Counted from the first letter of the stretch, positions 42,320 to 51,695 are shown. The stretch: DNA of 64,000 nt from Prauserella muralis (GCF_003202285.1 NZ_MASW01000002.1:1240001-1304000); one strand, 5' to 3'. Made by a program: numbers and translations. Notes: generated by a model from the letters alone, not told the origin.

Positions 42320-43612
42320 ATGGTGTCCACAGAGTCGCGGATCGTCGACATGGCAGTGCGCGGACGGTTCCCCCATCCGATGTCGCGCAGGGCGTTCCTC
42401 TCCGCAGCCGGAGCGGCGGGAATCGTCCTCGGCGCCAGCGCCTGCGGCGCATCCGGAAGCTCCGGCTCCGGTGCCGCCCAGGGTGGGGGCGACATCCGCA
42501 GGGAGAAGACCTGGTGCCAGGTCACGACCCTGACCAACGACTACTTCGTCGCGTTCAACGAGGGCGCCAAGCAGGCGATGGGGGCGCTGGGGGTCGCGAT
42601 GGTGTCGCTGGAGTCGCAGGCCAACGTGAACACGGCCATCAACCAGGTCGGCAACGTCCGCGCGCAGGGCGGCAAGTCGATGTTCGGCACGCCCGCGACC
42701 GAGTCCGAGGCCGCGGCCGTCACCAAGGCCTGCCAGGCCGCGGGCATCCTCTACGCCAGCTCCTACACCGCGCCGCCGTGGTACACGCCTGCCGACGCCG
42801 ACAGCTGGGTCCGGTTCATCACCCCGCCGTCGACGAAGATCGCCGAGGCGACGGCACGGGCGCTGTTCGACGAGGTCGGTGGCTCGGGCACGATCATCCA
42901 CGTGCCGGGGCAGAAGGGCTCGTCGGCCGACAACCAGCGCACCGCGGGACTGAGGAAGGCGCTGCGGGACTACCCGGACATCAAGCTCGTCACCGCCTCG
43001 CCAGGGGACTGGACGTCGGAGGCCGCGCGCATCTCGTTCACCAACATCCTGCCGTCGGTGCGCGACTTCGCCGGCGTCTTCGCGCAGAACGACAGCGAGG
43101 CGGCCGGCGTGATCGCGGCACTCGACTCCCGGGGCATCAAGGGCAAGGTCGTCACCGGTTTCGACGGCAACAAGCAGAACCTGCAGTACATCGCGGACGG
43201 CAAGCAGTACCTGACCAGCGTCACGATCGGCGGCCTGACCGCCGCGCTGCTGGGCATCACGCTGTTCGACGTCCTCAACGGCGTCGAGCTGGCCCTGCCG
43301 GAGCGCTTCCTCTCGCAGGGCGCGCTGCTGGTGACACCCGACACGGCGGGCAAGGTGCTCGACACCGTCTACACCGGACAGTTGCCGTTCGACTGGCCGA
43401 AGATGAGCAAGGCGCTCAACCCGGACGCGTGGGACCCGCAGACCCTGCTCAACCCGCTCGATCCCCGGGAGCTCTACGCCGGGGTGCCGCAGGACGAGTA
43501 CCAGCTCAACGCCGCGTGGGACTCCGCCGATCTCGGCAAGGTCCGCACGGCCTACAGCGCCGCGTTCCGGTCGGGGCCGCTGTTCGAGTACAAGGACCAG
43601 CTGGTCGCCTGA
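42320..43612 (+). CDS. Ribose-type ABC transporter binding protein (Tat lipoprotein)
   Basis: A 430-residue exported binding protein. The signal peptide has the twin-arginine motif SRRAFLSAAG and a lipobox ending ASAC. The mature part (NDYFVAFNEGAKQAMGALGV, VFAQNDSEAAGVIAALDSRGI, VVTGFDGNKQNLQYI) is the RbsB/periplasmic-binding fold. Adjacent ATPase and permease genes complete the importer. Tat export of a binding protein is not unusual in actinomycetes. The ligand is not known; the neighbouring enzymes suggest an alcohol, terpenoid or glycoside rather than a simple sugar. Confidence 0.88.
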   Translation: MVSTESRIVDMAVRGRFPHPMSRRAFLSAAGAAGIVLGASACGASGSSGSGAAQGGGDIRREKTWCQVTTLTNDYFVAFNEGAKQAMGALGVAMVSLESQANVNTAINQVGNVRAQGGKSMFGTPATESEAAAVTKACQAAGILYASSYTAPPWYTPADADSWVRFITPPSTKIAEATARALFDEVGGSGTIIHVPGQKGSSADNQRTAGLRKALRDYPDIKLVTASPGDWTSEAARISFTNILPSVRDFAGVFAQNDSEAAGVIAALDSRGIKGKVVTGFDGNKQNLQYIADGKQYLTSVTIGGLTAALLGITLFDVLNGVELALPERFLSQGALLVTPDTAGKVLDTVYTGQLPFDWPKMSKALNPDAWDPQTLLNPLDPRELYAGVPQDEYQLNAAWDSADLGKVRTAYSAAFRSGPLFEYKDQLVA

Positions 43613-43643
43613 GCCCGCACGATCCGACAACGGGGAGCCTGCC

Positions 43644-45173
43644 GTGCCCGACACCTCCACCGTCACGCTGACGGGAATCAGCAAGAGCTACGGCATCGTG
43701 CGCGCCCTGCGGGACGTGTCGCTCGAGATCAGCACCGGGGAGGTGCTCGGCCTCATCGGCGAGAACGGCGCGGGCAAGTCGACGCTCATCGGCGTCATGA
43801 GCGGCACCGTGCGGCCGGATGCCGGCACGATGACCGTCGACGGCACCGACGCGCCCCTCGGCGACCCGCGCAGGCTCGCCGATCTCGGCGTGTCGGTCGT
43901 GGTGCAGGAGCAGGCGCTCGTGGAGTCCCTGCGGGTCTACGAGAACATCTACCTCGGGCGGGAGGCGCTGGCGGGCAGCCGCGGGCTCTCCCGCGCCCGG
44001 CGGCTCCGGGCGGCGGCAGGCGAGCTGCTGCGCGACATGCACATCGACGAGTTCGGCGCGGACGCCGTCGTGGCCGGGCTCACCTACCCGCAGCGGCAGC
44101 TCGTCGAGATCGCCAAGGCCTTCGCCTCGGCCCAGCACACCGCCCGCCCGCCACTGATCCTGCTGGACGAGCCCACCAGTGCGCTGAGCGAGCACGAGAC
44201 GGAGCTGCTCTTCTCGCTGATCGAGCGGTGGCGCAGCAGGGCGGCGTTTCTCTACGTGTCCCACATCCTGCACGACGTGCTGCGCGTGAGCTCCCGGCTG
44301 CTCGTCCTGCGCGACGGCCGGGTCATCGACACCCTGCCCAACGACGGCGTCACCGACGCCCGGCTGCACGAGCTGATGGTGGGCAGGGAACGCAGCGCCG
44401 ACTACTACCACGAGGAGGCGCAGCGCGGCGCCGTGTCGGGCCGTCCGGTGGTGCAGATCGTGGGCGGCGGCAAGGCGGGAGCGTTCACCGGCGTCGATCT
44501 CGTGGTGCGGCCCGGGGAGATCGTCGGGCTGGCCGGGGTGATCGGCTCCGGCAAGTCCGAGCTGGCCGCGGCGGTGGCCGGAGCCGAGCGGCTCGACACG
44601 GGCGCGATCGTGCTCGGCGGCGTCCGGCGGCCACGGTGGACCGTGCCGAGGGCGGTGCGGGAAGGCGTCTGCTACGTCCCTCCCGAGCGGGCACAGGACT
44701 CGCTCTTCCCGAAGCTGGGGGTGCGCCCCAACATCTCCGTCGGCTTCCTCGACGTGCTCGCCTCCCGCTGGACGCGGCTGCTGCGGCTGGCGGCCGAGCG
44801 CTCCCGGGTCGCCGACCTCGCGGGCAGGCTGCGGATCAAGACGCCGTCGCTGGCCACCCCCGTCGGTGAGCTCTCGGGCGGCAACCAGCAGAAGGCCGTG
44901 TTCGCCCGCTGGCTGGCCAGGGACTGCCGCGTGCTGGTGCTCGACGACCCCACCCGGGGCATCGACGTGGGCACCCGCGAGGAGATCTACGGCCTGATCC
45001 GCGAGCTCGCCGCGAGCGGCGTCGGCATCCTGCTGTGCACCGAGTCGCTGGAGGAGATCATCGGCCTCGCCGACCGCATCGTCGTGCTGCGCGACGGGCG
45101 GGTGTCCGCCGAGATCCCCGCACCGGCCACCGCCAAGCCCACCGAAGTCGACGTCGTCAGTCACATGATGTGA
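43644..45173 (+). CDS. Ribose-type ABC transporter ATPase (double NBD)
   Basis: A 509-residue protein with two nucleotide-binding domains. The first has GENGAGKST and LLDEPTSALSEHE; the second has GVIGSGKSE, degenerate as usual in RbsA, and LSGGNQQKAVFARWLA with VLDDPTRGIDVGT. The GTG start follows GGGGAG. It is translated just before the permease gene, 8 bp apart. Confidence 0.9.
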   Translation: MPDTSTVTLTGISKSYGIVRALRDVSLEISTGEVLGLIGENGAGKSTLIGVMSGTVRPDAGTMTVDGTDAPLGDPRRLADLGVSVVVQEQALVESLRVYENIYLGREALAGSRGLSRARRLRAAAGELLRDMHIDEFGADAVVAGLTYPQRQLVEIAKAFASAQHTARPPLILLDEPTSALSEHETELLFSLIERWRSRAAFLYVSHILHDVLRVSSRLLVLRDGRVIDTLPNDGVTDARLHELMVGRERSADYYHEEAQRGAVSGRPVVQIVGGGKAGAFTGVDLVVRPGEIVGLAGVIGSGKSELAAAVAGAERLDTGAIVLGGVRRPRWTVPRAVREGVCYVPPERAQDSLFPKLGVRPNISVGFLDVLASRWTRLLRLAAERSRVADLAGRLRIKTPSLATPVGELSGGNQQKAVFARWLARDCRVLVLDDPTRGIDVGTREEIYGLIRELAASGVGILLCTESLEEIIGLADRIVVLRDGRVSAEIPAPATAKPTEVDVVSHMM

Positions 45174-45181
45174 GGTTGTCC

Positions 45182-46198
45182 ATGACACAGAATCCCACCA
45201 AGGTGGTGGTCCCCGACGTGGGCGGCCCGCCCGCCGCGCCGGGGCCCGCCGGCCCGGGGTGGCTCGGCCGCTACCGCAACATCGGGGTGCCGATCGTCGC
45301 GCTGATCGTGCTGGTCGTCTACTTCGGCGTGCAGAACGCGGCGTTCCTGTCGCCGGACTCGGCGCAGAACATCCTGCGGCAGCTCGCGTTCCTGGCTGTG
45401 CTGGCACTGGCGGGCACGTTCGTCATCCTCATCGGGGGCATCGACCTCTCGGTGGCGGCCGGGGCGACACTGTCCGGCATCCTGGTCGCGACGTGGATCG
45501 ACGACCTCGGCGGCCCGCTCGCCATCGCCGCGGTCCTGCTGTGCGGCGCCGTCGTCGGGCTCGCCAACGGGCTCATCTCGACGCTGCTGCGGGTGCCGTC
45601 GTTCCTCGTCACGCTCGGCATGATGTCGGTGCTCAACGGCATCTCCAACACGGTGTCCAACGGCGGCCCGGTCTCCTACCAGTCGGGCCTGCTGAACACA
45701 CTGGTGAACGAGTCGTGGGTGCCCGGCCTGCCCAACGGCACCCTGATCGCGTTCGTGCTCGTGGCGGTGTTCACCGTCGTCGCGTTCGCCACCTCGTACG
45801 GGCGGCACATCTACGCGGTGGGGGGCAACGAACGTGCGGCGCGGCTGTCCGGGGTCCGGGTCCGGGCGGTGAAGCTGTCGGTGTTCACGCTGTCGGGCGT
45901 GGTCGCGGCGATCGCCGGGATCATCTTCACCGGCCAGGCCAGCACCGGCGTCCCGCTCGGCGCCGACCCGAGCCTGCTGAACTCGATCGCCGCGATCGTC
46001 GTCGGCGGCACTGCGCTCTCCGGTGGCGTCGGGGGCCCGCACCGCACGCTGCTCGGGACGCTCGTCATCGTCATCCTCAGCTCCGGCATGGACATCACGT
46101 CGGTCGACCCGTACACGCAGCTGATCGTCAAGGGCGCCGTCGTCATCGCCGCGGTGGTGCTCACCATCGACCGCCGCCGCTACGGGACCATCAAATGA
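45182..46198 (+). CDS. Ribose-type ABC transporter permease
   Basis: A 338-residue membrane protein with 8-10 helices. LAGTFVILIGGIDLSVAAGATLSG is the RbsC signature, and SYGRHIYAVGGNERAARLSGV the conserved cytoplasmic loop. Its stop overlaps the ATG of the first dehydrogenase, coupling transport and metabolism. Confidence 0.9.
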   Translation: MTQNPTKVVVPDVGGPPAAPGPAGPGWLGRYRNIGVPIVALIVLVVYFGVQNAAFLSPDSAQNILRQLAFLAVLALAGTFVILIGGIDLSVAAGATLSGILVATWIDDLGGPLAIAAVLLCGAVVGLANGLISTLLRVPSFLVTLGMMSVLNGISNTVSNGGPVSYQSGLLNTLVNESWVPGLPNGTLIAFVLVAVFTVVAFATSYGRHIYAVGGNERAARLSGVRVRAVKLSVFTLSGVVAAIAGIIFTGQASTGVPLGADPSLLNSIAAIVVGGTALSGGVGGPHRTLLGTLVIVILSSGMDITSVDPYTQLIVKGAVVIAAVVLTIDRRRYGTIK

Positions 46199-47031
46199 GC
46201 CGGGGCAGGGTGGCCGGGCGGGTCGCGTTGGTCACCGGCGCGGCGCGCGGGCAGGGCCGCGCGCACGCGGTGCGGCTGGCCGAGGAGGGCGCCGACGTCA
46301 TCGCCGTCGACGTGTGCGCCGACCTGGAGAACGTGCCGTACCCGCTGGGCACGGCGGCCGACCTGGCGGAGACGGCTCGGCAGGTCGAGCGGCTCGGCAG
46401 GCGCGTCCTCGCGCGCCAGGCCGACGTCCGCGACCTCGGCGCCCTGCGTGCCGTGGTGGACGAGGGTGTCGCCGAGCTGGGCAGGCTCGACATCGTGTGC
46501 GCCAACGCGGGTGTCAACCAGCCCGCCCCGGCCAAGGACATGCCCGAGTCTGTGTGGCGCGACGTCGTGGACATCGATCTCGGCGGTGTCTGGCGGACGT
46601 GCGCGGCGGCGATCCCGCATCTCATCGCCGGGGGCCGCGGTGGCTCCCTCGTGCTGACGAGCTCGGCCGCCGGGCTGAAGGCCTACGCGAACATCGCCCA
46701 CTACACAGCGGCCAAGCACGGCGTCGTCGGCCTGACGAAGACGCTGGCCCAGGAGCTGGCGCCGCACCGGATCCGGGTCAACACGGTCAGCCCCACGCAG
46801 GTCGACACCCCGATGATCATGAACGAGCCGATGTACCGGCTGTTCTGCCCCGGCGTCGCGGAGCCCACCCGGGAGGACTTCGCACCCGTGTCGCAGGCGA
46901 TGAACGCATTGCCGGTGCCCTGGGTCGAGCCGCGTGACGTCAGCGACGCGGTGCTGTTCCTCGCCTCGGACGAGGCGCGCTACATCACCGGTGTCGCGCT
47001 TCCCGTCGACGCGGGTGTACTCATCAAGTGA
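46195..47031 (+). CDS. Mycofactocin-coupled type short-chain dehydrogenase, copy 1
   Basis: A 278-residue SDR. NAD site TGAARGQG; catalytic Ser in LTSSAAGL; YTAAKHG holds the Tyr-x3-Lys. The wording of the N-terminus (GRVALVTGAARGQGRAHAVRLAEEGADVIAVDVCAD) and the 'YPLGTAADLAETARQVE' insert mark the mycofactocin-coupled group, whose tightly held NAD is thought to pass electrons to mycofactocin. Known members oxidise alcohols such as carveol. The ATG overlaps the permease stop. Confidence 0.82.
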   Translation: MSRGRVAGRVALVTGAARGQGRAHAVRLAEEGADVIAVDVCADLENVPYPLGTAADLAETARQVERLGRRVLARQADVRDLGALRAVVDEGVAELGRLDIVCANAGVNQPAPAKDMPESVWRDVVDIDLGGVWRTCAAAIPHLIAGGRGGSLVLTSSAAGLKAYANIAHYTAAKHGVVGLTKTLAQELAPHRIRVNTVSPTQVDTPMIMNEPMYRLFCPGVAEPTREDFAPVSQAMNALPVPWVEPRDVSDAVLFLASDEARYITGVALPVDAGVLIK

Positions 47032-47051
47032 CCACGAGCAGAGGAGTTGCC

Positions 47052-47885
47052 ATGCCAGGTCGGGTCGAAGGCAAGGTCGCCTTCATCACGGGAGCAGCAC
47101 GCGGCCAGGGGCGCAGCCACGCCGTCCGGCTCGCCCAGGAAGGTGCCGACATCATCGCGGTGGACCACTGTGCCGACATCGACACCGTCGGCTACCCGAT
47201 GGCCACCGCCGAGGACCTGGCCGAGACGGCGCGGCAGGTGGAGAAGTTCGGCGGGCGGGTGGTGGCACGCGAGGCCGACGTGCGCGACACCGGGTCACTG
47301 CGGGCCGCCGTGGACGAGGGCGTCGCCGAGCTGGGCAGGCTCGACATCGTGTGCGCCAACGCGGGAATCCTGTCCAACGGGCCCTCCCACGAGCTGTCCG
47401 AGCAGACGTGGGAGCAGATGATCGACATCAACCTCAGCGGTGTCTGGCGGACGTGCACCGTCGCCATCCCGCACCTCATCGCCGGCGGCCGCGGCGGTTC
47501 CATCGTCCTCACCAGCTCCGTGGCGGGCCTGCGCTCCTACAGCGGCGTCTCGCACTACGTCGCGGCCAAGCACGGCGTCGTCGGGCTGATGAAGACGCTG
47601 GCCCAGGAGCTGGCCGAGCACTCGATCCGCGTCAACACGGTCAACCCCACGCAGGTGGACACGGACATGATCCAGAACGAGAGCATGTACCGGCTGTTCT
47701 GCCCGGACGTGGAGAACCCGACCCGCGAGGACTTCGGCGAGGCGTCGGGGGCCACGATCCTGTTGCCCATCCCCTGGGTGGAGTCGATCGACGTGAGCAA
47801 CGCGGTGCTGTTCCTCGCCTCGGACGAGGCGCGCTACATCACCGGTGTCGCGCTTCCCGTCGACGCCGGTGCGCTCGTGATCTGA
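47052..47885 (+). CDS. Mycofactocin-coupled type short-chain dehydrogenase, copy 2
   Basis: A 277-residue paralogue of the preceding gene. It has TGAARGQG, LTSSVAGL and YVAAKHG. The two share long blocks, including DEARYITGVALPVDAG at the C-terminus, so this is a tandem duplication followed by change in the substrate part (LKAYANIAHYT against LRSYSGVSHYV). The ATG at 47052 has AGAGGAG upstream. Two enzymes may act on two isomers or on successive steps. Confidence 0.82.
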   Translation: MPGRVEGKVAFITGAARGQGRSHAVRLAQEGADIIAVDHCADIDTVGYPMATAEDLAETARQVEKFGGRVVAREADVRDTGSLRAAVDEGVAELGRLDIVCANAGILSNGPSHELSEQTWEQMIDINLSGVWRTCTVAIPHLIAGGRGGSIVLTSSVAGLRSYSGVSHYVAAKHGVVGLMKTLAQELAEHSIRVNTVNPTQVDTDMIQNESMYRLFCPDVENPTREDFGEASGATILLPIPWVESIDVSNAVLFLASDEARYITGVALPVDAGALVI

Positions 47886-47890
47886 CACGG

Positions 47891-47911
47891 GGCCGGGCGC
47901 GCGACCCGGCC
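47891..47911 (+). terminator. GC-rich hairpin after the dehydrogenase genes
   Basis: GGCCGGG (47891-47897) pairs with CCCGGCC (47905-47911), loop 7 nt. No U-tract follows, so this is a weak prediction, though it is the only stem at the operon end. Confidence 0.4.
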
Positions 47912-47966
47912 GCGGGCGGTCCGATGATGCAGACTCGTCTCAGCCACGCGACGCGCAGGGGAGACG

Positions 47967-49202
47967 ATGACGAGAACCGTGAGAGTCCCGTTCACCGGAT
48001 CGCAGGGGACACCGCTGGCCGCCCGGCTCGACCTGCCCGCGGGAGAGCCACGGGCGTACGCGGTGTTCGCGCACTGCTTCACCTGCGGCAAGGACGTGGT
48101 CGCGGCGGCGCGGATCTCCCGGGCGCTGACCGGTTCCGAGATCGCCGTGCTGCGCTTCGACTTCACCGGGCTCGGCGAGTCGGGCGGCGACTTCGGCAAC
48201 ACCGACTTCAGCTCCAACATCGAAGACCTGGTGCTCGCGGCGGACCACCTGCGTGCGGAGTTCGCCGCCCCGGCCCTGCTGATCGGGCACTCGCTCGGCG
48301 GCGCCGCCGTGCTGGCCGCGCGGCACCGCATCCCCGAGGTGCGCGCGGTGGCGACCATCGCCGCCCCCGCCGACCCCGAGCACGTGCGGCACCTGCTCGG
48401 CGACGGTGCGGCCGAGGTCGAGGAGCGTGGCGAGGCGGAGGTGGTGCTCGCGGGCAGGGCGTTCCGGATCCGCAGACAGTTCCTCGACGACATCGCCGCC
48501 CAGCCGCAGACCGAGCGCATCGCCACGCTGGACGCGGCACTGCTCGTGCTGCACGCACCCGGCGATCAGCTGGTGAGCATCGACAACGCCCGGCGGATCT
48601 TCGACGCCGCCCGCCACCCCAAGTCCTTCGTCGCACTCGACGGGGCCGACCACCTGCTCAGTGAACCGGCCGACGCCGAGTACGTGGCGACCGTGCTCGG
48701 CGCCTGGGCGTCCCGGTACGTCCTCGATCCCGGGAGCGCGCCGGACAGCACCGACGGCACCGCCGAGGGCACCGTCGTCGTGTCCGAGACCGGCGACGGC
48801 CCCCTCGGGCAGCGGATCGAGGCGAGCCGCCACGTCCTGGCCGCCGACGAGCCCGCGCCGATCGGCGCCGACTCCGGCCCCGCCCCCTACGACCTGCTGC
48901 TCGCCGCACTCGGCTCCTGCACGTCGATGACCGTGCGGATGTACGCCGAGCGCAAGGGCTGGCCGCTGGAGCACGTGTCCGTCGCGCTGCGCCATTCCCG
49001 CATCCACGCCGAGGACTGTGCCCACTGCGAGACCCGGGCCGGCAGGCTCGACCGGATCGAGCGCACCATCCGGCTCGAGGGCGACCTGGACGCCGGGCAG
49101 CGGGAGCGGCTGCTGGCGATCGCCGACAAGTGCCCGGTGCACCGGACACTCCGCTCGGAGGTCGACATCAGGACCGAGCCGCAACCCAGGGGCCACGGGT
49201 AG
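47967..49202 (+). CDS. Alpha/beta hydrolase - OsmC fusion
   Basis: A 411-residue two-domain protein. Residues about 1-250 are an alpha/beta hydrolase (IGHSLGG nucleophile, LDGADHLL for the His). Residues about 270-400 are an OsmC/Ohr-type peroxidase (PAPYDLLLAALGSCTSMTVRMYA with the conserved Cys, and LLAIADKCPVHRTL with the second Cys). Both redox Cys are present. This natural fusion is known in many bacteria and is linked to organic hydroperoxide detoxification. It is convergent with the DoxX gene. Confidence 0.88.
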   Translation: MTRTVRVPFTGSQGTPLAARLDLPAGEPRAYAVFAHCFTCGKDVVAAARISRALTGSEIAVLRFDFTGLGESGGDFGNTDFSSNIEDLVLAADHLRAEFAAPALLIGHSLGGAAVLAARHRIPEVRAVATIAAPADPEHVRHLLGDGAAEVEERGEAEVVLAGRAFRIRRQFLDDIAAQPQTERIATLDAALLVLHAPGDQLVSIDNARRIFDAARHPKSFVALDGADHLLSEPADAEYVATVLGAWASRYVLDPGSAPDSTDGTAEGTVVVSETGDGPLGQRIEASRHVLAADEPAPIGADSGPAPYDLLLAALGSCTSMTVRMYAERKGWPLEHVSVALRHSRIHAEDCAHCETRAGRLDRIERTIRLEGDLDAGQRERLLAIADKCPVHRTLRSEVDIRTEPQPRGHG

Positions 49203-49211
49203 CGCGGACGC

Positions 49212-49574
49212 TCACCACACGGTGGCCAGCCATGCCGCGACGCCCGCCAGGGCGATCAGGGGGATGTTGAGCCCGGTCTCCTTCACCTCGCCGCGGGAGA
49301 GGTGCAGCCCTGCCGCCAGCACCTGAAGGACGGCGAACCCGATGGCCGCGACCAGCGCCAGCACCGGCGCGACACCGGTCAGCGGTGGCAACAGCAGGCC
49401 GAGGACGCCGAGGATCTCGACGGCACCGATGCCGCGGACCAGCCACATCGGGACCGTGTCGACCCAGCCCATCATGGGCGCCAGCTGCTCCTGACTCTGC
49501 ACCACCTTCTTCGCGCCCGCGTACAGGTAGAGCACCGCCAGCAGCGCAGCGACGATCCAGTAGGCGATTTCCAC
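49212..49574 (-). CDS. DoxX-like small membrane protein
   Basis: A 120-residue protein with four hydrophobic helices (IVAALLAVLYLYAGAKKV, IGAVEILGVLGLLLPP, VLALVAAIGFAVLQV, IPLIALAGVAAWLA). This is the DoxX fold, often redox- or quinone-linked. The GTG at 49574 is chosen for GGAGG five bases upstream. It is divergent from an HxlR regulator, a common pairing, and a candidate operator lies between. Confidence 0.78.
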   Translation of the reverse strand: MEIAYWIVAALLAVLYLYAGAKKVVQSQEQLAPMMGWVDTVPMWLVRGIGAVEILGVLGLLLPPLTGVAPVLALVAAIGFAVLQVLAAGLHLSRGEVKETGLNIPLIALAGVAAWLATVW

Positions 49575-49589
49575 GGCATCCTCCAATGG

Positions 49590-49602
49590 TTACCACTTGT
49601 AA
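49590..49602. promoter_or_regulatory. Candidate HxlR operator
   Basis: TTAC-CACTT-GTAA is a 4+4 inverted repeat 16 bp upstream of the doxX-like start, in the divergent gap. Short inverted repeats of this style are typical HxlR sites. Confidence 0.4.
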
Positions 49603-49677
49603 GTATGGCCATGATGGGTGACTATCGGAGGCGATACAAAAGGCACACACGTGTTCGTTGCTCACAGGGACGTGGCC

Positions 49678-50064
49678 ATGTCGACGTACGAGAGAACCTG
49701 CCTGATCCGGGGCGACGGCGGGCGGACGATCCGCAGGATCCTGGAGCGGATCGGCAACAAGTGGACGCTGCTGGTGGTCGCGACACTGCATGACGAGCGC
49801 ATGCGCTTCACCGACCTGCAGCAGCGCATTCCCGGTGTCTCCCAGCGGATGCTGTCGCTGACCCTGCGGCAGCTGGAACGCGACGGGCTCGTCTCGCGAA
49901 CCGCGTACGCCGAGGTGCCGCCCCGCGTCGAGTACGAACTCACCGACGTCGGCCGCACCCTGATCGACCCGGCCGTGCGGCTGGCGGAGTGGGCGGTCGA
50001 GCACGACGCCGACATCGAGCGCAGCCAGCAGCGGTACGACGCACGGCAGCAGCCGGATCGCTGA
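49678..50064 (+). CDS. HxlR-family regulator
   Basis: A 128-residue winged-helix protein. ILERIGNKWTLLVVATL and RFTDLQQRIPGVSQRMLSLTLRQLERDGLVSR are the family hallmarks. ATG 49678 fits the usual length, though the frame is open from 49618. The Cys in the N-terminal CLIRGD could sense redox or electrophiles, as in several HxlR proteins (inference). It is likely to control the doxX-like gene. Confidence 0.85.
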   Translation: MSTYERTCLIRGDGGRTIRRILERIGNKWTLLVVATLHDERMRFTDLQQRIPGVSQRMLSLTLRQLERDGLVSRTAYAEVPPRVEYELTDVGRTLIDPAVRLAEWAVEHDADIERSQQRYDARQQPDR

Positions 50065-50081
50065 GCCCGGAGCTGTTCCGG

Positions 50082-50111
50082 CGGTCCCTGGACGGCTTCA
50101 CCAGCGGACCG
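50082..50111. terminator. Hairpin between convergent genes
   Basis: CGGTCCCTGG (50082-50091) pairs with CCAGCGGACCG (50101-50111) with one bulged base. It lies between the HxlR and PucR genes and could end both transcripts. Confidence 0.4.
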
Positions 50112-50153
50112 GAGACGCCGCGGCCGGGTGACGGTGCGGCGGCAGCGCGGACG

Positions 50154-51695
50154 TCACGCGCCCTCCTGCTCCTGGATCGCGAGCGTGATGAGCATGGCGA
50201 GCCGTTTGCGGGGGTCGTCGAGCTGCAGGTGGGCGACCTCGGTCATCTTGCGGAGCCGGTACCGGATCGTGTTGGGATGGACGCCGAGGCCGGCGGCCGC
50301 TGCGTTGAGGTCGCCCTGGCCCTCGAGCCAGGCGCGCAGCGTCGGCAGATAGCCGGTCGCGTGGTCGCGATCGTGCCGGGCGAGCTCGGCGATCGGGCCT
50401 CGTGAGGGCAGGCGGCCCGCGGAGGCGGCCGTTCGCAGCCGCTGCAGGAGGATCTCGTCCCACGCCTCGTCGTAGCTGACGGCCGGGCCTGCGGGCCGCC
50501 CGGAGTGCAGGGCGAGGCTTTCGTCGGCCTCCTGCCTGCTGGCCGGGATGTCGCCCGGCGTGGCGGCGCCACCGATTCCGGCGCTGATGGTGACGTGGCC
50601 GGGCAGGGCGCGATCGAGGTCGCGCAGCCAACGGTGGGCGGGCGCGACGTCGTCATCGCAGGGCAGGACGGTGTAGACCGTGTTGCCGAACAGGGTCGAG
50701 CGGCCGGGACGGGACCAGCCGAACCCCGTGGTGGCTCGCTCGAACGCGAGCAGGATCGCCGCGTTGCGCTCGTCGGGAGCGTGTGCCTGCAGCGCGATCA
50801 CGCGCAGCTGCCGTGGGGGCAGGCCGAGCTTGGCCAGCACGGCCGTGGCGTCCGGGGTTCCCTCGAGGAGCTGGATGACGAGCTCCGACTCGACCTGCCG
50901 TTCCAGGTCGGCGCTGACCCGGGAGCGAAGCAGGTGCAGCGCGATGGTGTGGGCACCCTCGGCGAGGACGCGCGTGCGAGCGGCCTCCAGCGGTGCGGCG
51001 CAGGTGACCCAGACCGAGCCGAGCAGCTCCTTGCCCGCGCGCACGGCGGCGACGGTGCGGCCGCGCAGGCCGAGTTCGGGTACCGAGGGGACATAGAGCG
51101 GTTCGTCGGAGGCGGCGAGGTGACTGAACACGCCGCGCTCGTCGAACAGGGCGCGCACCTGGTCCGGAACCCGCCTGCCGAGGATCGTGTCGAGGCGCGC
51201 CGGGTCGGCATCCTGTTGCAGGCTGGAGTAGGCCACGACCCGGGAGAGCGGGTCCTCGATCGTGACCGGCCCGCCGACGGCGGCGGCGATGGTGTCGGCG
51301 AGGGCGAACAGGTCGCTGGGCCCTCGGCCGGACTCCGTTTCGCGCCCCTCCAGGACGAGGCCGTAGACCACCGCCGCGACCTGGTTCCACGGTGTCCCGC
51401 GATCGAGGAGGACCACGGCGAGCCCGTGGTCGCGAGCTGTGGCGAGGACATCGCGCTCGGGCTCGTCGCCGGTCCGTGCCAGCAGTACCGCGGCGCGGGC
51501 GCCGACGGCGAGATCGACGGCCTCTCGCAGGGACGGCACGCCGACGGCGAGGAAGGCGTCGCCGACCGTGGGGCCGGGCGCCGTCGGATCGTGCATGGCG
51601 ACGCTGCGCAGCTCGGCGCCGGGTGCCTCCGCGGCCGTGGCGAGGCGCGCGCCGTAGCTGCCGAGTACGGTCACCAGCCGGTCCAGCTTGATCAT
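50154..51695 (-). CDS. PucR/CdaR-family transcriptional regulator
   Basis: A 513-residue protein. The N-terminal half has a PucR-type domain (DAFLAVGVPSLREAVDLAVGARAAVLL), a central GGDEF-like part, and the C-terminal helix-turn-helix GQGDLNAAAAGLGVHPNTIRYRLRKM, the signature of the family. Members control purine, amino-acid or sugar-acid use. The ATG at 51695 is preceded by GAGAGG. It is divergent from a D-amino-acid dehydrogenase-like gene and likely regulates it. Confidence 0.85.
   Translation of the reverse strand: MIKLDRLVTVLGSYGARLATAAEAPGAELRSVAMHDPTAPGPTVGDAFLAVGVPSLREAVDLAVGARAAVLLARTGDEPERDVLATARDHGLAVVLLDRGTPWNQVAAVVYGLVLEGRETESGRGPSDLFALADTIAAAVGGPVTIEDPLSRVVAYSSLQQDADPARLDTILGRRVPDQVRALFDERGVFSHLAASDEPLYVPSVPELGLRGRTVAAVRAGKELLGSVWVTCAAPLEAARTRVLAEGAHTIALHLLRSRVSADLERQVESELVIQLLEGTPDATAVLAKLGLPPRQLRVIALQAHAPDERNAAILLAFERATTGFGWSRPGRSTLFGNTVYTVLPCDDDVAPAHRWLRDLDRALPGHVTISAGIGGAATPGDIPASRQEADESLALHSGRPAGPAVSYDEAWDEILLQRLRTAASAGRLPSRGPIAELARHDRDHATGYLPTLRAWLEGQGDLNAAAAGLGVHPNTIRYRLRKMTEVAHLQLDDPRKRLAMLITLAIQEQEGA

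Noticed and set aside
41246-43684. Minus-strand frame of over 800 codons
   Set aside because: It crosses the hydrolase, binding-protein and ATPase genes, all of which have good motifs and ribosome sites on the plus strand.
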